From DASWID01 sp049682815 (GTDB lineage: Bacteria; Desulfobacterota_D; UBA1144; Nemesobacterales; CSP1-2), in assembly GCA_049682815.1 (NCBI GenBank), contig JBAUII010000114.1, positions 1-33,360 on the forward strand: a DNA stretch of 33,360 bases, written 5' to 3'. This document shows, piece after piece, positions 15,519-23,813 of this stretch. The notes beneath the pieces are model-generated. The model did no database searches, was not told where the DNA came from, and saw nothing but the letters and a program-made list of their open reading frames with translations. The stretch's first letter is position 1; every line of letters starts with the position of its first letter. The position numbers were made by a program, and so were the translations under genes.

Positions 15519-16853
15519 ATGTTCGAGGGTATATCAGAAAAGCTAAGTCATACCTTAAAGAAAGTCAGAGGTTATGGAAAGCTAAGCGAGCAGAATATTC
15601 AGGATGCAATACGCGAAGTGCGCCTGAATCTCCTCGAAGCCGACGTTAATTTCAAAGTAGTAAGGGACCTTATCGAGTCGTTAAAGGCAAGGGCCCTGGG
15701 GCAGGAGGTTCTGGGTAGTCTCACTCCCGGACAACAATTCATAAAAATAGTTTATGAAGAGCTTGTAAGAATACTTGGAGAACATAGCTCAGAGTTAGAC
15801 CTTAGAACAACGCCGCCTGTCACAGTCATGCTCGTGGGGCTGCAAGGCTCGGGTAAAACCACCTCAATTGCAAAGCTAGCTAAGACGCTCAAAGAGAAAT
15901 CGAAAAGAAATCCATACCTTGTTCCTGCAGATGTGTACAGGCCAGCGGCCATAGATCAACTAAAGGTCCTCGCTGATCAGGTTGGAGCAGGCGTTTACAA
16001 TACTCAGCCTGGAGGAAACCCAGTAGAAATTTGCAAGGACGCGCTGAAAGCCGCCCAATACGGCGGATATGATGTACTACTAATTGATACCGCGGGAAGG
16101 CTCCATGTTGATACCGAGCTAATGGAGGAGTTGAAAAACATTAAGGCTGAGATAAGTCCCCATGAAATTCTGCTCGTCGCAGATGCCATGACGGGTCAGG
16201 ATGCAGTAAATGTTGCGACGAGCTTTAATGAGGCTCTTGATATCAGTGGAACTATTCTTACAAAGATCGATGGTGACGCAAGGGGCGGGGCCGCATTATC
16301 AATCAAATCTGTTACTGGGAAGCCAATAAAGTATTTTGGTACGGGAGAGAAACTCGACGCGCTGGAGGTTTTTCATCCTGAAAGAATAGCATCTCGAATC
16401 CTGGGTATGGGCGATATGCTCAGTTTCATTGAAAAAGCTCAGGCGGCGTTTGAGGAGAAGCAGGCTCAAGAGATGGCGAAGAAAATTCTCAAGAAGGAGT
16501 TCTCACTTGAGGATTTTCGAGAGGCTATGCTTGCTATGGGTAAGCTGGGTTCGATCGAAAGCATGGCGGATATGATTCCTGGAGTGAAAAAAATTACTAG
16601 AAACCCCGGAGCTATGGAGATGGCCGACAAGGAAATAAAAAAGACGATCGCCATTATCAATTCTATGACACCTGAGGAAAGGCTAAATCATACAATTCTA
16701 AACGGCAGCAGACGTAAGAGAATTGCAAAGGGTAGTGGCACTCGTGTAGAGGATGTAAACCGGATGATTAAAAATTATATGCAAATGCGTGGTATGATGA
16801 AAAACATGGGTAAGATGGGTAGTCTTGCTAAGAGACTGATGAGAGTTGTTTAA
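15519..16853 (+). CDS. ffh: Signal recognition particle protein Ffh (SRP54)
   Basis: This GTPase binds 4.5S RNA and signal sequences and delivers ribosomes to FtsY at the membrane. The 444 residues comprise an N-domain helical bundle (1-90), a G domain with P-loop GLQGSGKT (107-114), DTAGRLHVD near 190 and TKIDGDARGG near 247, and a methionine-rich M domain (about 300-444) ending in MRGMMKNMGKMGSLAKRLMRVV. All domains are present. It is the first gene of a plus-strand translation unit, 57 nt before rpsP. Confidence 0.97.
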   Translation: MFEGISEKLSHTLKKVRGYGKLSEQNIQDAIREVRLNLLEADVNFKVVRDLIESLKARALGQEVLGSLTPGQQFIKIVYEELVRILGEHSSELDLRTTPPVTVMLVGLQGSGKTTSIAKLAKTLKEKSKRNPYLVPADVYRPAAIDQLKVLADQVGAGVYNTQPGGNPVEICKDALKAAQYGGYDVLLIDTAGRLHVDTELMEELKNIKAEISPHEILLVADAMTGQDAVNVATSFNEALDISGTILTKIDGDARGGAALSIKSVTGKPIKYFGTGEKLDALEVFHPERIASRILGMGDMLSFIEKAQAAFEEKQAQEMAKKILKKEFSLEDFREAMLAMGKLGSIESMADMIPGVKKITRNPGAMEMADKEIKKTIAIINSMTPEERLNHTILNGSRRKRIAKGSGTRVEDVNRMIKNYMQMRGMMKNMGKMGSLAKRLMRVV

Positions 16854-16910
16854 AAATACTCAGTTAGCCTAAATTTCCCCAAGTTACATGAATCAAGGAG
16901 GTTAATAAGT

Positions 16911-17147
16911 TTGGTTAGAATTAGACTTATGAGGTTGGGTTCAAATAAGAAGCCATTTTACAGAATAGTAGTCGCAGACGCTCGTTCACCAAGGGATGGC
17001 AAATTCCTTGAAATTTTAGGGTCTTACGATCCAAGAAAGACCCCTCATCTACTAGACGTAAACACAGAGAGGGTAAAGAATTGGCTAGCTAATGGTGCTA
17101 AACCTACAAACAGGGTGGAGAAATTACTTTCGAAGCTCATGCAGTGA
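16911..17147 (+). CDS. rpsP: Ribosomal protein S16
   Basis: This is a small-subunit ribosomal protein needed for 30S assembly. The 78 residues match the family from MVRIRLMRLGSNKKPFYRIV to the NWLANGAKPTNRVEKLL end. The start is a TTG (16911) with AAGGAGG about 9 nt upstream (16895-16901). No ATG is available at the right distance, so the TTG is well supported. Confidence 0.95.
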   Translation: MVRIRLMRLGSNKKPFYRIVVADARSPRDGKFLEILGSYDPRKTPHLLDVNTERVKNWLANGAKPTNRVEKLLSKLMQ

Positions 17148-17210
17148 TGATTGTGATTATTAAGGTTATGCTTTGAGACGAATTCAGTTATAAAGCAGGA
17201 GGTAATTGAA

Positions 17211-17450
17211 ATGGATAAACTTAAGGAGCTCGTTATTCACATAGCGCAATCACTTGTAGATTTCCCTGAGCAAGTAGAGGTAAAGGAAGTAGCTGGTGAG
17301 CAGACGGCAGTATTGGAACTGAAAGTAGCACAAGAGGATCTTGGCAAGATAATTGGTAAACAGGGAAAGACAGCCAAGGCCATACGGACGATACTCGGCG
17401 CAGCAGCTGCAAAGTTGAGAAAACGCGCCGTGTTGGAGATTCTTGAATAA
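17211..17450 (+). CDS. khpA: KH-domain RNA-binding protein KhpA
   Basis: A 79-residue single KH-domain protein of the YlqC/KhpA family, with the RNA-binding loop IIGKQGKTAKAIR (GxxG motif GKQG, about 46-49). Such proteins bind small and messenger RNAs and are linked to ribosome and cell-division control. It stands in the usual place between rpsP and rimM. An AGGAGG ribosome site precedes the ATG, and its end overlaps the rimM start by 8 bp. Confidence 0.93.
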   Translation: MDKLKELVIHIAQSLVDFPEQVEVKEVAGEQTAVLELKVAQEDLGKIIGKQGKTAKAIRTILGAAAAKLRKRAVLEILE

Positions 17451-17979
17451 AAATAGCTGCCTAAATGTGAATGAACTATTACCTCTTGGAAAAATTTCAA
17501 AACCCCACGGTTTAAATGGTGAGGTGAGGGTTTTTTTATACAGCGGGAATGTAGATAGTATTACTAGGGTAGATAGGTTATTTATTTCCAAGAAAGAAGA
17601 TGAAAAACCCGTAGAATTAAAGATTTCCAATTTAAGAATTCAGAATAAAATAACCATAATCAAGCTTGAGGGAGTTAATACAATTGAAGAAGCCTCGGAG
17701 CTTCGAGGTTTAACTGTAATGGTTGACAAATGCGACCTCCCTGAACCAAAAGAAGATGAATACTACTGGTTTCAACTAATTGGACTTAATGTTGTTACGA
17801 TAGAAGGGAATTTTATAGGCACCGTTAAAGACTTAGTTGACAGAGAGCCGCAGGCCTTGTTAGTAGTCGAGAATGATAAGAAGGAATTTCTGATACCGAT
17901 GGTTGATACTATTATACAAGGGGTTAAGCTTGAAGGATCGGAAGTGATAATCACACCTATAGAAGGCCTTCTTGATTGA
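17443..17979 (+). CDS. rimM: Ribosome maturation factor RimM
   Basis: This assists maturation of the 30S head and binds S19. The 178 residues begin the RimM domain with LPLGKISKPHGLNGEVRV and have the C-terminal PRC-barrel region starting near EDEYYWFQLIGLNVVT. The proposed start is TTG at 17443, with GGAG 4 nt upstream, overlapping khpA. An in-frame GTG a few codons later is an alternative, giving a slightly shorter N-terminus. Confidence 0.93.
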   Translation: MNKNSCLNVNELLPLGKISKPHGLNGEVRVFLYSGNVDSITRVDRLFISKKEDEKPVELKISNLRIQNKITIIKLEGVNTIEEASELRGLTVMVDKCDLPEPKEDEYYWFQLIGLNVVTIEGNFIGTVKDLVDREPQALLVVENDKKEFLIPMVDTIIQGVKLEGSEVIITPIEGLLD

Positions 17980-18021
17980 AACCTTAATCTATTTAAAATT
18001 CCCGTCCCAACTGTGAGAAAG

Positions 18022-19314
18022 ATGGAGTTCGACGTAATCACAATCTTTCCCCAATTCTTTGATTCGCTCTTTTCCTTTGGAATCCTTAAAAGGGCACAGG
18101 AACGAGGCATCATAAAAATTAATACGCACGACCTAAGGAACTATACTAGGGACAAGCGAAAATCAGTTGATGACAGACCCTATGGTGGTGGTGGCGGCAT
18201 GGTATTCAGGCCGACTCCTTTAGCCAGAGCCATAGAGTCAATAAAGAATGAAGACTTGAAATCGGTTGTACTGCTCACAACGCCCCAAGGGAAAGTTTTC
18301 TCAGACACGATAGCTAAGGAGCTGTCTGAGTTTGACCAGGTAATCATTATATGCGGACGATATGAAGGCATCGACGAGAGAATAAGGGAAAAGTATGTTG
18401 ACAGAGAAATATCGATTGGTGATTATGTACTTTCAGGAGGTGAGTATGCCGCGTCAGTGATAATAGACGCTATATCTAGATTTGTCACGGGCGTACTAGG
18501 AAATAAGTTGTCCGCCTATCACGATTCGTTCAATGAGAGCTTACTCGAGCATCCTCAGTATACCCGGCCTTATGTTTTTAGAGGGAAAAGAGTACCTCGG
18601 GTTCTACTCAGTGGAAATCATACGGCAATAAAGAAGTGGAGAAGGCTGGAAAGCCTAAAAAGAACCCTCTCTCGAAAGCCATATCTTATTGACAGGTCTA
18701 ACCTGACATTTGAAGAAATAAAGCAATTAGAGATGGTCATAGATAAAGATCCTCGGCGTACAAAAGTCTACGTTGCATTAGTTCATTATCCCGTATACAA
18801 TAACAGGTTTAAAAAGATAACCACGGCATTCACGAATCTTGATGTTCATGATATGTCGAGGGTATGCAAAACCTATGGTGTGAAGGGTTTTTATTTAGTA
18901 CAACCTGTCTACGAACAGCAAAAATTAGTTGAAGCGGTTCTAAACCATTGGATCAAAGGGCCGGGCTCTTCATTCAACCCCACGAGGACTGACGCTTTAA
19001 GACTAGTTTCGATAAAGAGTTCGATTGAGGAAGCCATCGATCAGGTTGAAAAACAAGAAGGATTGAAACCGAAATTGGTAGTAACGGATGCTAGGCATAG
19101 AAATTCTATGATTGGTTATCAGGAACTCAGAGAAAAAATACAAAAGGGAACTGAGCCATATTTAATACTATTTGGCACAGGATGGGGTATAGTTAAAGAA
19201 GTCTTAGAGAGTGCGGATTACGTCCTTAAACCAATCTTAGGCTATACGAGTTACAATCATCTTCCGGTTAGGGGCGCCGCGGCAATTGTCTTGGATAGAT
19301 TACTATCGATCTAG
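18022..19314 (+). CDS. trmD: tRNA m1G37 methyltransferase TrmD fused to a second RNA methyltransferase domain
   Basis: Residues about 1-235 are TrmD, which methylates N1 of G37 in tRNA. It has the knot signature YGGGGGMVF, CGRYEGIDERI and SIGDYVLSGGEYA, followed by LEHPQYTRP and the LLSGNH-I-WR tail. After it, residues about 240-430 form a second domain beginning KVYVALVHYPVYN and ending with a glycine-containing TGWGI and GYTSYNHLPVRGAAAIVLDRLL, which resembles the RNA_Me_trans (SAM-dependent SPOUT-type) domain. Some deltaproteobacteria encode this as a separate gene between trmD and rplS. The usual TrmD start is MEFDV, at ATG 18022; an in-frame GTG at 18013 would add three residues. No frameshift is seen at the junction. 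Confidence 0.92.
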   Translation: MEFDVITIFPQFFDSLFSFGILKRAQERGIIKINTHDLRNYTRDKRKSVDDRPYGGGGGMVFRPTPLARAIESIKNEDLKSVVLLTTPQGKVFSDTIAKELSEFDQVIIICGRYEGIDERIREKYVDREISIGDYVLSGGEYAASVIIDAISRFVTGVLGNKLSAYHDSFNESLLEHPQYTRPYVFRGKRVPRVLLSGNHTAIKKWRRLESLKRTLSRKPYLIDRSNLTFEEIKQLEMVIDKDPRRTKVYVALVHYPVYNNRFKKITTAFTNLDVHDMSRVCKTYGVKGFYLVQPVYEQQKLVEAVLNHWIKGPGSSFNPTRTDALRLVSIKSSIEEAIDQVEKQEGLKPKLVVTDARHRNSMIGYQELREKIQKGTEPYLILFGTGWGIVKEVLESADYVLKPILGYTSYNHLPVRGAAAIVLDRLLSI

Positions 19315-19335
19315 ATATCAATAGGGAGAGTTTAA

Positions 19336-19719
19336 ATGAACGTTATAGATGAACTTGAGAAGCCACTGTTACGGGGTGACTTGGCAAAATTTCGCCCTGG
19401 AGACACAATAGCAGTCCATTACAAAATCAAAGAAGGCGAAAGGGAAAGAATTCAGATTTTTGAGGGTGTGGTAATCGCAAAAAAGGGCGGTGGTTTAAGG
19501 GAAACGTTTACAGTCCGGAAGGTTTCTTATGGGGTTGGTGTCGAGAGAATTTTCCCGCTCCATTCTCCACTTATAGAGAAAATTAAAATCAAGAGAAAGG
19601 GAAAGGTTAGACGGGCAAAGCTATATTATCTCAGGGGAAGATCGAAAAAGGCAAGCAGAATAAAAGAAAGTACAACATTTGAAGAAAAACGAGTTTCCAA
19701 TAATCGATCTGAAGAGTAG
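19336..19719 (+). CDS. rplS: Ribosomal protein L19
   Basis: This large-subunit protein lies at the 30S-50S interface. The 127 residues contain the conserved FRPGDTIAVHYKIKEGERERIQIFEGVVIA and RKVSYGVGVERIFPLHSPLIEKI cores, and KVRRAKLYYLRGRSKKASRIKE near the end. It is slightly longer than typical (about 115) because of a short C-terminal tail. It follows trmD by 21 nt and closes the unit. Confidence 0.96.
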   Translation: MNVIDELEKPLLRGDLAKFRPGDTIAVHYKIKEGERERIQIFEGVVIAKKGGGLRETFTVRKVSYGVGVERIFPLHSPLIEKIKIKRKGKVRRAKLYYLRGRSKKASRIKESTTFEEKRVSNNRSEE

Positions 19720-19750
19720 TCGGACTATATTTTCTTACAAATGTTATTGT

Positions 19751-19765
19751 GTATTAGGCTAATAC
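19751..19765. terminator. Hairpin between convergent rplS and phosphatidyltransferase genes
   Basis: GTATTAG and CTAATAC pair around one G (about 6 bp with a usable 3-nt loop), then CTGGTTTCTT follows on the plus strand. It sits in a 129-bp gap where the two operons converge. The T-tract is poor, so I call it weakly. Confidence 0.3.
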
Positions 19766-19848
19766 CTGGTTTCTTATGACCCTTGATAACAAATAAGAAT
19801 CAAAAGGCAGTATCAATATGAGCCCTACTGTGGTTTGCAATACCCTTG

Positions 19849-20532
19849 TCACGTTTTTAGCTTCTTCATAACGTGAACCATTCTCTGAATAGCTGTATAT
19901 AAGGAAAACACTAATAGCAATATCAATGCAAACTTTAGTGAGATATCTCGAGGATTGTATCCAATCGCTGAGGAAAATAAATTCACAAAAAAGTTTAATA
20001 TTGAAAAGAGACCTAAATATACGACTCGTTCTGTTCTTTGCATTACCCCGACCTCACATTCAATCCCAAGACCTTCTGCCCTCGCGCGTGTATAGCTGAC
20101 CATCATTGTTGAGACTAGAATGAAGAAAACGACATACGAAAAGATGGTCCCCTGAAAGTAACTCAACAAACCAAGGTATATAAAAGCCTCAGAAAATCTG
20201 TCCAGACAGGAATCGAAAAAAGCACCGTGTTTACTGGATAAACCCTGAGCCCTTGCCACGCGTCCATCAAATATATCGAATGTAGAGCCAGCTAACAGCA
20301 AAATTCCCGCTATCAACGCCCAACCGAAATGAAAGGATATCCCGGTAAGGATTGAAACCAACAAAGTTGTAATGGTGAGTACGTTTGGGTGAATTTTCTT
20401 TTCAATAAGATAATCCTCTATTGGGCGTATTAAAATTATCCACCAATTCTTAATTCCACTTCCTAAGAGGCTCGTGGAAGTCGGTTCTTTCCCACCCTTT
20501 GATCTATCGACTACTTCTTCGGGAACGGACAT
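19849..20532 (-). CDS. CDP-alcohol phosphatidyltransferase
   Basis: This is an inner-membrane enzyme that joins a CDP-lipid (or CDP-alcohol) to an alcohol in phospholipid synthesis. The 227 residues contain the full family motif: Asp86, then D89-G-x2-A-R94, 8 residues, G103, 3 residues, D107, 3 residues, D111, in FDIFDGRVARAQG...GAFFDSCLD. There are about six membrane spans. The substrate (glycerol phosphate, inositol phosphate, serine or another) cannot be read. The family includes PgsA and archaetidylinositol-type enzymes. Confidence 0.85.
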   Translation of the reverse strand: MSVPEEVVDRSKGGKEPTSTSLLGSGIKNWWIILIRPIEDYLIEKKIHPNVLTITTLLVSILTGISFHFGWALIAGILLLAGSTFDIFDGRVARAQGLSSKHGAFFDSCLDRFSEAFIYLGLLSYFQGTIFSYVVFFILVSTMMVSYTRARAEGLGIECEVGVMQRTERVVYLGLFSILNFFVNLFSSAIGYNPRDISLKFALILLLVFSLYTAIQRMVHVMKKLKT

Positions 20533-20599
20533 AATAAAAGAGGCCCCTTTACTTTTACTAGAGTTTAACTCTACAAATTTTCAATCATACGAGATCTCG

Positions 20600-21355
20600 C
20601 TAATCGTTCATGGTGATATATACCGATTTTATATTGGGTTCTAACCTCTTGAGGTTTTCACCATAAAGATAAGCCTTATCCCTTGTACCAAAAGTGCCTA
20701 TCCTAACCCTGTAACTGGCACCATAGCCAGGTATTACAACCCTCTTGATGAAGGCTGGATACCGTTTATGTTTTAGGGAACTCAAGAATTGTACTGCCGC
20801 TTTCTCCTCGAGGAACGAACCTACTTGGACGGTGTATTTCCCTTCCGAGTCAATCGGAGGCAGTGATGTTAATTCCTTGGGTCTATTGTTAATTTCTGCT
20901 TTATGACCCCCTGTTTGATCTTGAGTGTCTGACGATGTTGGATCTTTATGGACGGATTCCGCAACAACAGCATTGTCATCTATTTCGGTTGACGCAGAGC
21001 GGGTCGATTGAGGAGTTGACTCATCCGTTGTTGTTTCCTCAATTTTGCTATCGACTCCCGACGCTTTTTCATTTTCATTCGGAAACTTGCGGTCCTCAGT
21101 ACCAATTCCATTGCCGTTTATTGTCTCTGTTTCCTCGGAAAGGAAAGTTTTTTGATCATCCTCTATTATATTCCCCCCAGTACCGGATTCTATGTCAATA
21201 TTCTTCGATACATCGTCTAAACTGCTATCCCTGGACTGACCTATCTGTTTTCCCACTATTACTCCTAAACTGAAAGAAAAGGCAAAAAAGATCAAAAAGC
21301 CCAAGAAAAAGTAGATGATCTGTTTGTTTCCGGGATTTTTCGACAAGTCACTCAT
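20600..21355 (-). CDS. SPOR-domain membrane protein
   Basis: A 251-residue protein anchored by one N-terminal transmembrane helix (about 13-35, IIYFFLGFLIFFAFSFSLGVIVG) facing a periplasmic low-complexity linker rich in Ser, Thr, Glu and Asp (about 40-165). The C-terminal SPOR domain (about 172-250) reads YTVQVGSFLEEKAAVQFLSSL and YRVRIGTFGTRDKAYLYG. SPOR domains bind denuded glycan strands of septal peptidoglycan, so a cell-division site role is likely. It starts 4 nt after argS. Confidence 0.85.
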   Translation of the reverse strand: MSDLSKNPGNKQIIYFFLGFLIFFAFSFSLGVIVGKQIGQSRDSSLDDVSKNIDIESGTGGNIIEDDQKTFLSEETETINGNGIGTEDRKFPNENEKASGVDSKIEETTTDESTPQSTRSASTEIDDNAVVAESVHKDPTSSDTQDQTGGHKAEINNRPKELTSLPPIDSEGKYTVQVGSFLEEKAAVQFLSSLKHKRYPAFIKRVVIPGYGASYRVRIGTFGTRDKAYLYGENLKRLEPNIKSVYITMND

Positions 21356-21359
21356 ATTA

Positions 21360-23039
21360 TTACATTCTCTCAGGTGCGTTGACTCCTAGCAATCTCAGAC
21401 CATTTGACAGGACCGTCTTGATACAGCCAATAAAAAACAATCTGGCACTGCTTAACTCCGGACTGTCGGTAATTATTCTACACTTGTTGTAATAAACATG
21501 AAAATCGGAGGCTATGTTTTGCAAGTAAAAAGCAATTTTGTGGGGAGAAAGAGACAACGCACTATCCATTATTACTTCTGGAAACTGGAGTAGCTTATTT
21601 GCGATATCAATCTCGTCAGGATGAACTAGTAGTTTCAAAAACACGCTTGAAGGGCGTCCCCTCCTCGCCAATGCATTTTCAAATACACTACCAATTCGAG
21701 CATGTGCATATTGAACATAATAAACCGGATTTTCACTAGATTGTTTCTTCGCTAAGTCAAGATCAAAATCAAGGTGACTGTCTGAACTTCTCATAAGTAG
21801 AAAGAACCTTGTAACATCGCGACCTACCTCTTTTACGACATCACGCATGGTAACATAGCTACCAGATCGTTTTGACATTGACTCCTCCTTACCCTCGGCC
21901 AACAGTCTAACAAACTGAATTAATACTACCCTAAGATAAGAATCATCAAACCCTAGGGCCCTCATCGCTGCCTTGATACGATTCACATGGCCATGGTGAT
22001 CAGCGCCCCAGACATTTATCAATTTACCGAATCCCCTCTTCATCTTGTCATAATGATATGCAATATCAGAAATGAAATATGTATAACTCCCGTCTTTCTT
22101 TACAAGAACCCAGTCTTGTGAATCACCAAATTTAGATGCCTCGAACCAAATAGCGCCATCCTTATGACTTATCACTCCTCTCTCATCGAGTTTATTTAGA
22201 ATTATGTCTATCAAATTTTCATTACCTTGGTTACGGATCGGACTATACAAATTGTCACTCTCGCTATACCATGTATCAAATGAGACACCAATTAGTTCGA
22301 GGTCTTCCCTTATTTCCTCCAATAGTATGCGCTTTGCATGATCCTTACAAAACTCGATAGATTCCTGCTTGTTTGATTTATCTACCAGAAGAGCATCACC
22401 CTTCTCGTTTCTTATTCTTAGGGCTATTTCTTTTATATAGTCTCCCTGGTACCCGTCCTCTAAGCGCTCATTCTTGATACCAAATGATTCCTCATATTTT
22501 CGATAAACGGAGTGGCCAAGAAGCTCGATCTGCCTTCCGGCATCGTTAATGAAAAATTCCCTCGTAACATTATAACCGATGGCATTTAAGAGATTTGATA
22601 TTGCGTCTCCGACGCAAGCGTTGCGGGCATGACCCATGTGAAGATATCCGGTAGGATTTGCACTAACAAATTCTACGAGCACACTTTCCCCTTTGCCCAG
22701 TGTTGAAAGGCCATAGCCTCCTCCAAGCCTCTCGATTTCAGTCAATTTACTTATAATCGCAAGTTCTTTGATGAAGAAGTTTATGAAACCGGCGCCCGCA
22801 ATTTCCACCCTCTTGAAAAGGCTTTTCTTGTCTTCAGGGAGATTTTTAATGATCAGCTCTGCAACTTCGCGTGGATTTTTTGCTACATTTTTTGCTAATA
22901 TCAAAGCGATATTAGTCGAAAAGTCACCGAATTCTCTTTTCTTAGGAATATCTATCTCTATCCTGCAATCCATTTGCTCGATATCTAGACCTAGATTGTC
23001 TAAAGACTTGTGGACTGCTTCTCTTATTTCCTCTTTCAT
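21360..23039 (-). CDS. argS: Arginyl-tRNA synthetase
   Basis: A class I synthetase that attaches arginine to tRNAArg. The 559 residues have the N-terminal additional domain and the HIGH-type motif HMGH (134-137) within SANPTGYLHMGHARN. The KMSKS-type region reads ESMSKRSGSYVTMRDVV, and the C-terminal anticodon-binding domain ends with LRLLGVNAPERM, a typical ArgS end. No domain is missing. Confidence 0.97.
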   Translation of the reverse strand: MKEEIREAVHKSLDNLGLDIEQMDCRIEIDIPKKREFGDFSTNIALILAKNVAKNPREVAELIIKNLPEDKKSLFKRVEIAGAGFINFFIKELAIISKLTEIERLGGGYGLSTLGKGESVLVEFVSANPTGYLHMGHARNACVGDAISNLLNAIGYNVTREFFINDAGRQIELLGHSVYRKYEESFGIKNERLEDGYQGDYIKEIALRIRNEKGDALLVDKSNKQESIEFCKDHAKRILLEEIREDLELIGVSFDTWYSESDNLYSPIRNQGNENLIDIILNKLDERGVISHKDGAIWFEASKFGDSQDWVLVKKDGSYTYFISDIAYHYDKMKRGFGKLINVWGADHHGHVNRIKAAMRALGFDDSYLRVVLIQFVRLLAEGKEESMSKRSGSYVTMRDVVKEVGRDVTRFFLLMRSSDSHLDFDLDLAKKQSSENPVYYVQYAHARIGSVFENALARRGRPSSVFLKLLVHPDEIDIANKLLQFPEVIMDSALSLSPHKIAFYLQNIASDFHVYYNKCRIITDSPELSSARLFFIGCIKTVLSNGLRLLGVNAPERM

Positions 23040-23124
23040 CAGTTCTTTAAAAATACACCTTAATTTGCAAGTTACAATTCTTAGGTAGAAGTAGAATGAA
23101 TGCTACGGAAAGAAGATTTAATAA

Positions 23125-23754
23125 CTAAAAGGTTAGAGATTCAGGACTTAGATGAGTCGTGTCATTTTGAAGATCGATCTTGAAGCTCCCTTTATTTATA
23201 CTTACGACATTCTTTGATGCGGCTTTAATCTTGAAATTAAAAAAGTCTCTTAGTCCGATTCCCTTGAATTTGCACAGGAGAGTAATAATCGTAAAATTGT
23301 GGCTTACAGCCACGACATTCTCGTTATGATGTATCTTAATTATTCTCTGAACGCTCTTCCAAGCCCTTTCCTGAACCTCTATCAGCGTTTCACCCCCGGG
23401 TATTCTCACAGATTCAGGGTCCTTCCTCCATTCGGTGAGCAATTCTGAATATAATTCCCTAATTTCAATAAATGAGAGTCCTTCAAAATTACCCTGATTC
23501 ATTTCTCTTAAATCAGGATCAACATTTATCGAAAGATTATGAAATTTAGCTATTTCGACAGCGGTATCTTTGGCCCTTCTGAGGTCACTGGAATAGACAG
23601 CAGATATCTCTTCACTCTTTAGTGACTGTGCCAATTCCTTAATCTGTCTTCTTCCATTCTGGTTTAGCTCGATGTCCGAAAATCCCTGGCATTTTTGAGT
23701 TAAATTCCAATTTGTCTCACCGTGACGAATAAGAATTAGATTTATTATCTTCAA
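23125..23754 (-). CDS. Histidine phosphatase family protein
   Basis: A phosphoglycerate-mutase-like phosphatase (209 residues). The catalytic His is in LIRHGETNWN (RHG 10-12), followed by the phosphate-binding SDLRRAKDTA (near 56), the acid/base Glu region LREMNQGNFEG (near 84), GGETLIEV, and the second His in VAVSHNFTI (near 151). The usual SHGG is SHNF here, a common variation in the family. Substrate unknown; cobalamin phosphatase and broad-specificity phosphatases share this fold. It stands between the TonB-like gene and argS. Confidence 0.85.
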   Translation of the reverse strand: MKIINLILIRHGETNWNLTQKCQGFSDIELNQNGRRQIKELAQSLKSEEISAVYSSDLRRAKDTAVEIAKFHNLSINVDPDLREMNQGNFEGLSFIEIRELYSELLTEWRKDPESVRIPGGETLIEVQERAWKSVQRIIKIHHNENVVAVSHNFTIITLLCKFKGIGLRDFFNFKIKAASKNVVSINKGSFKIDLQNDTTHLSPESLTF

Positions 23755-23813
23755 ACCTCCTTTCCAATAATAATTACCTCATTATTATAATTGATAACAC
23801 GTGAGTTTTACAT

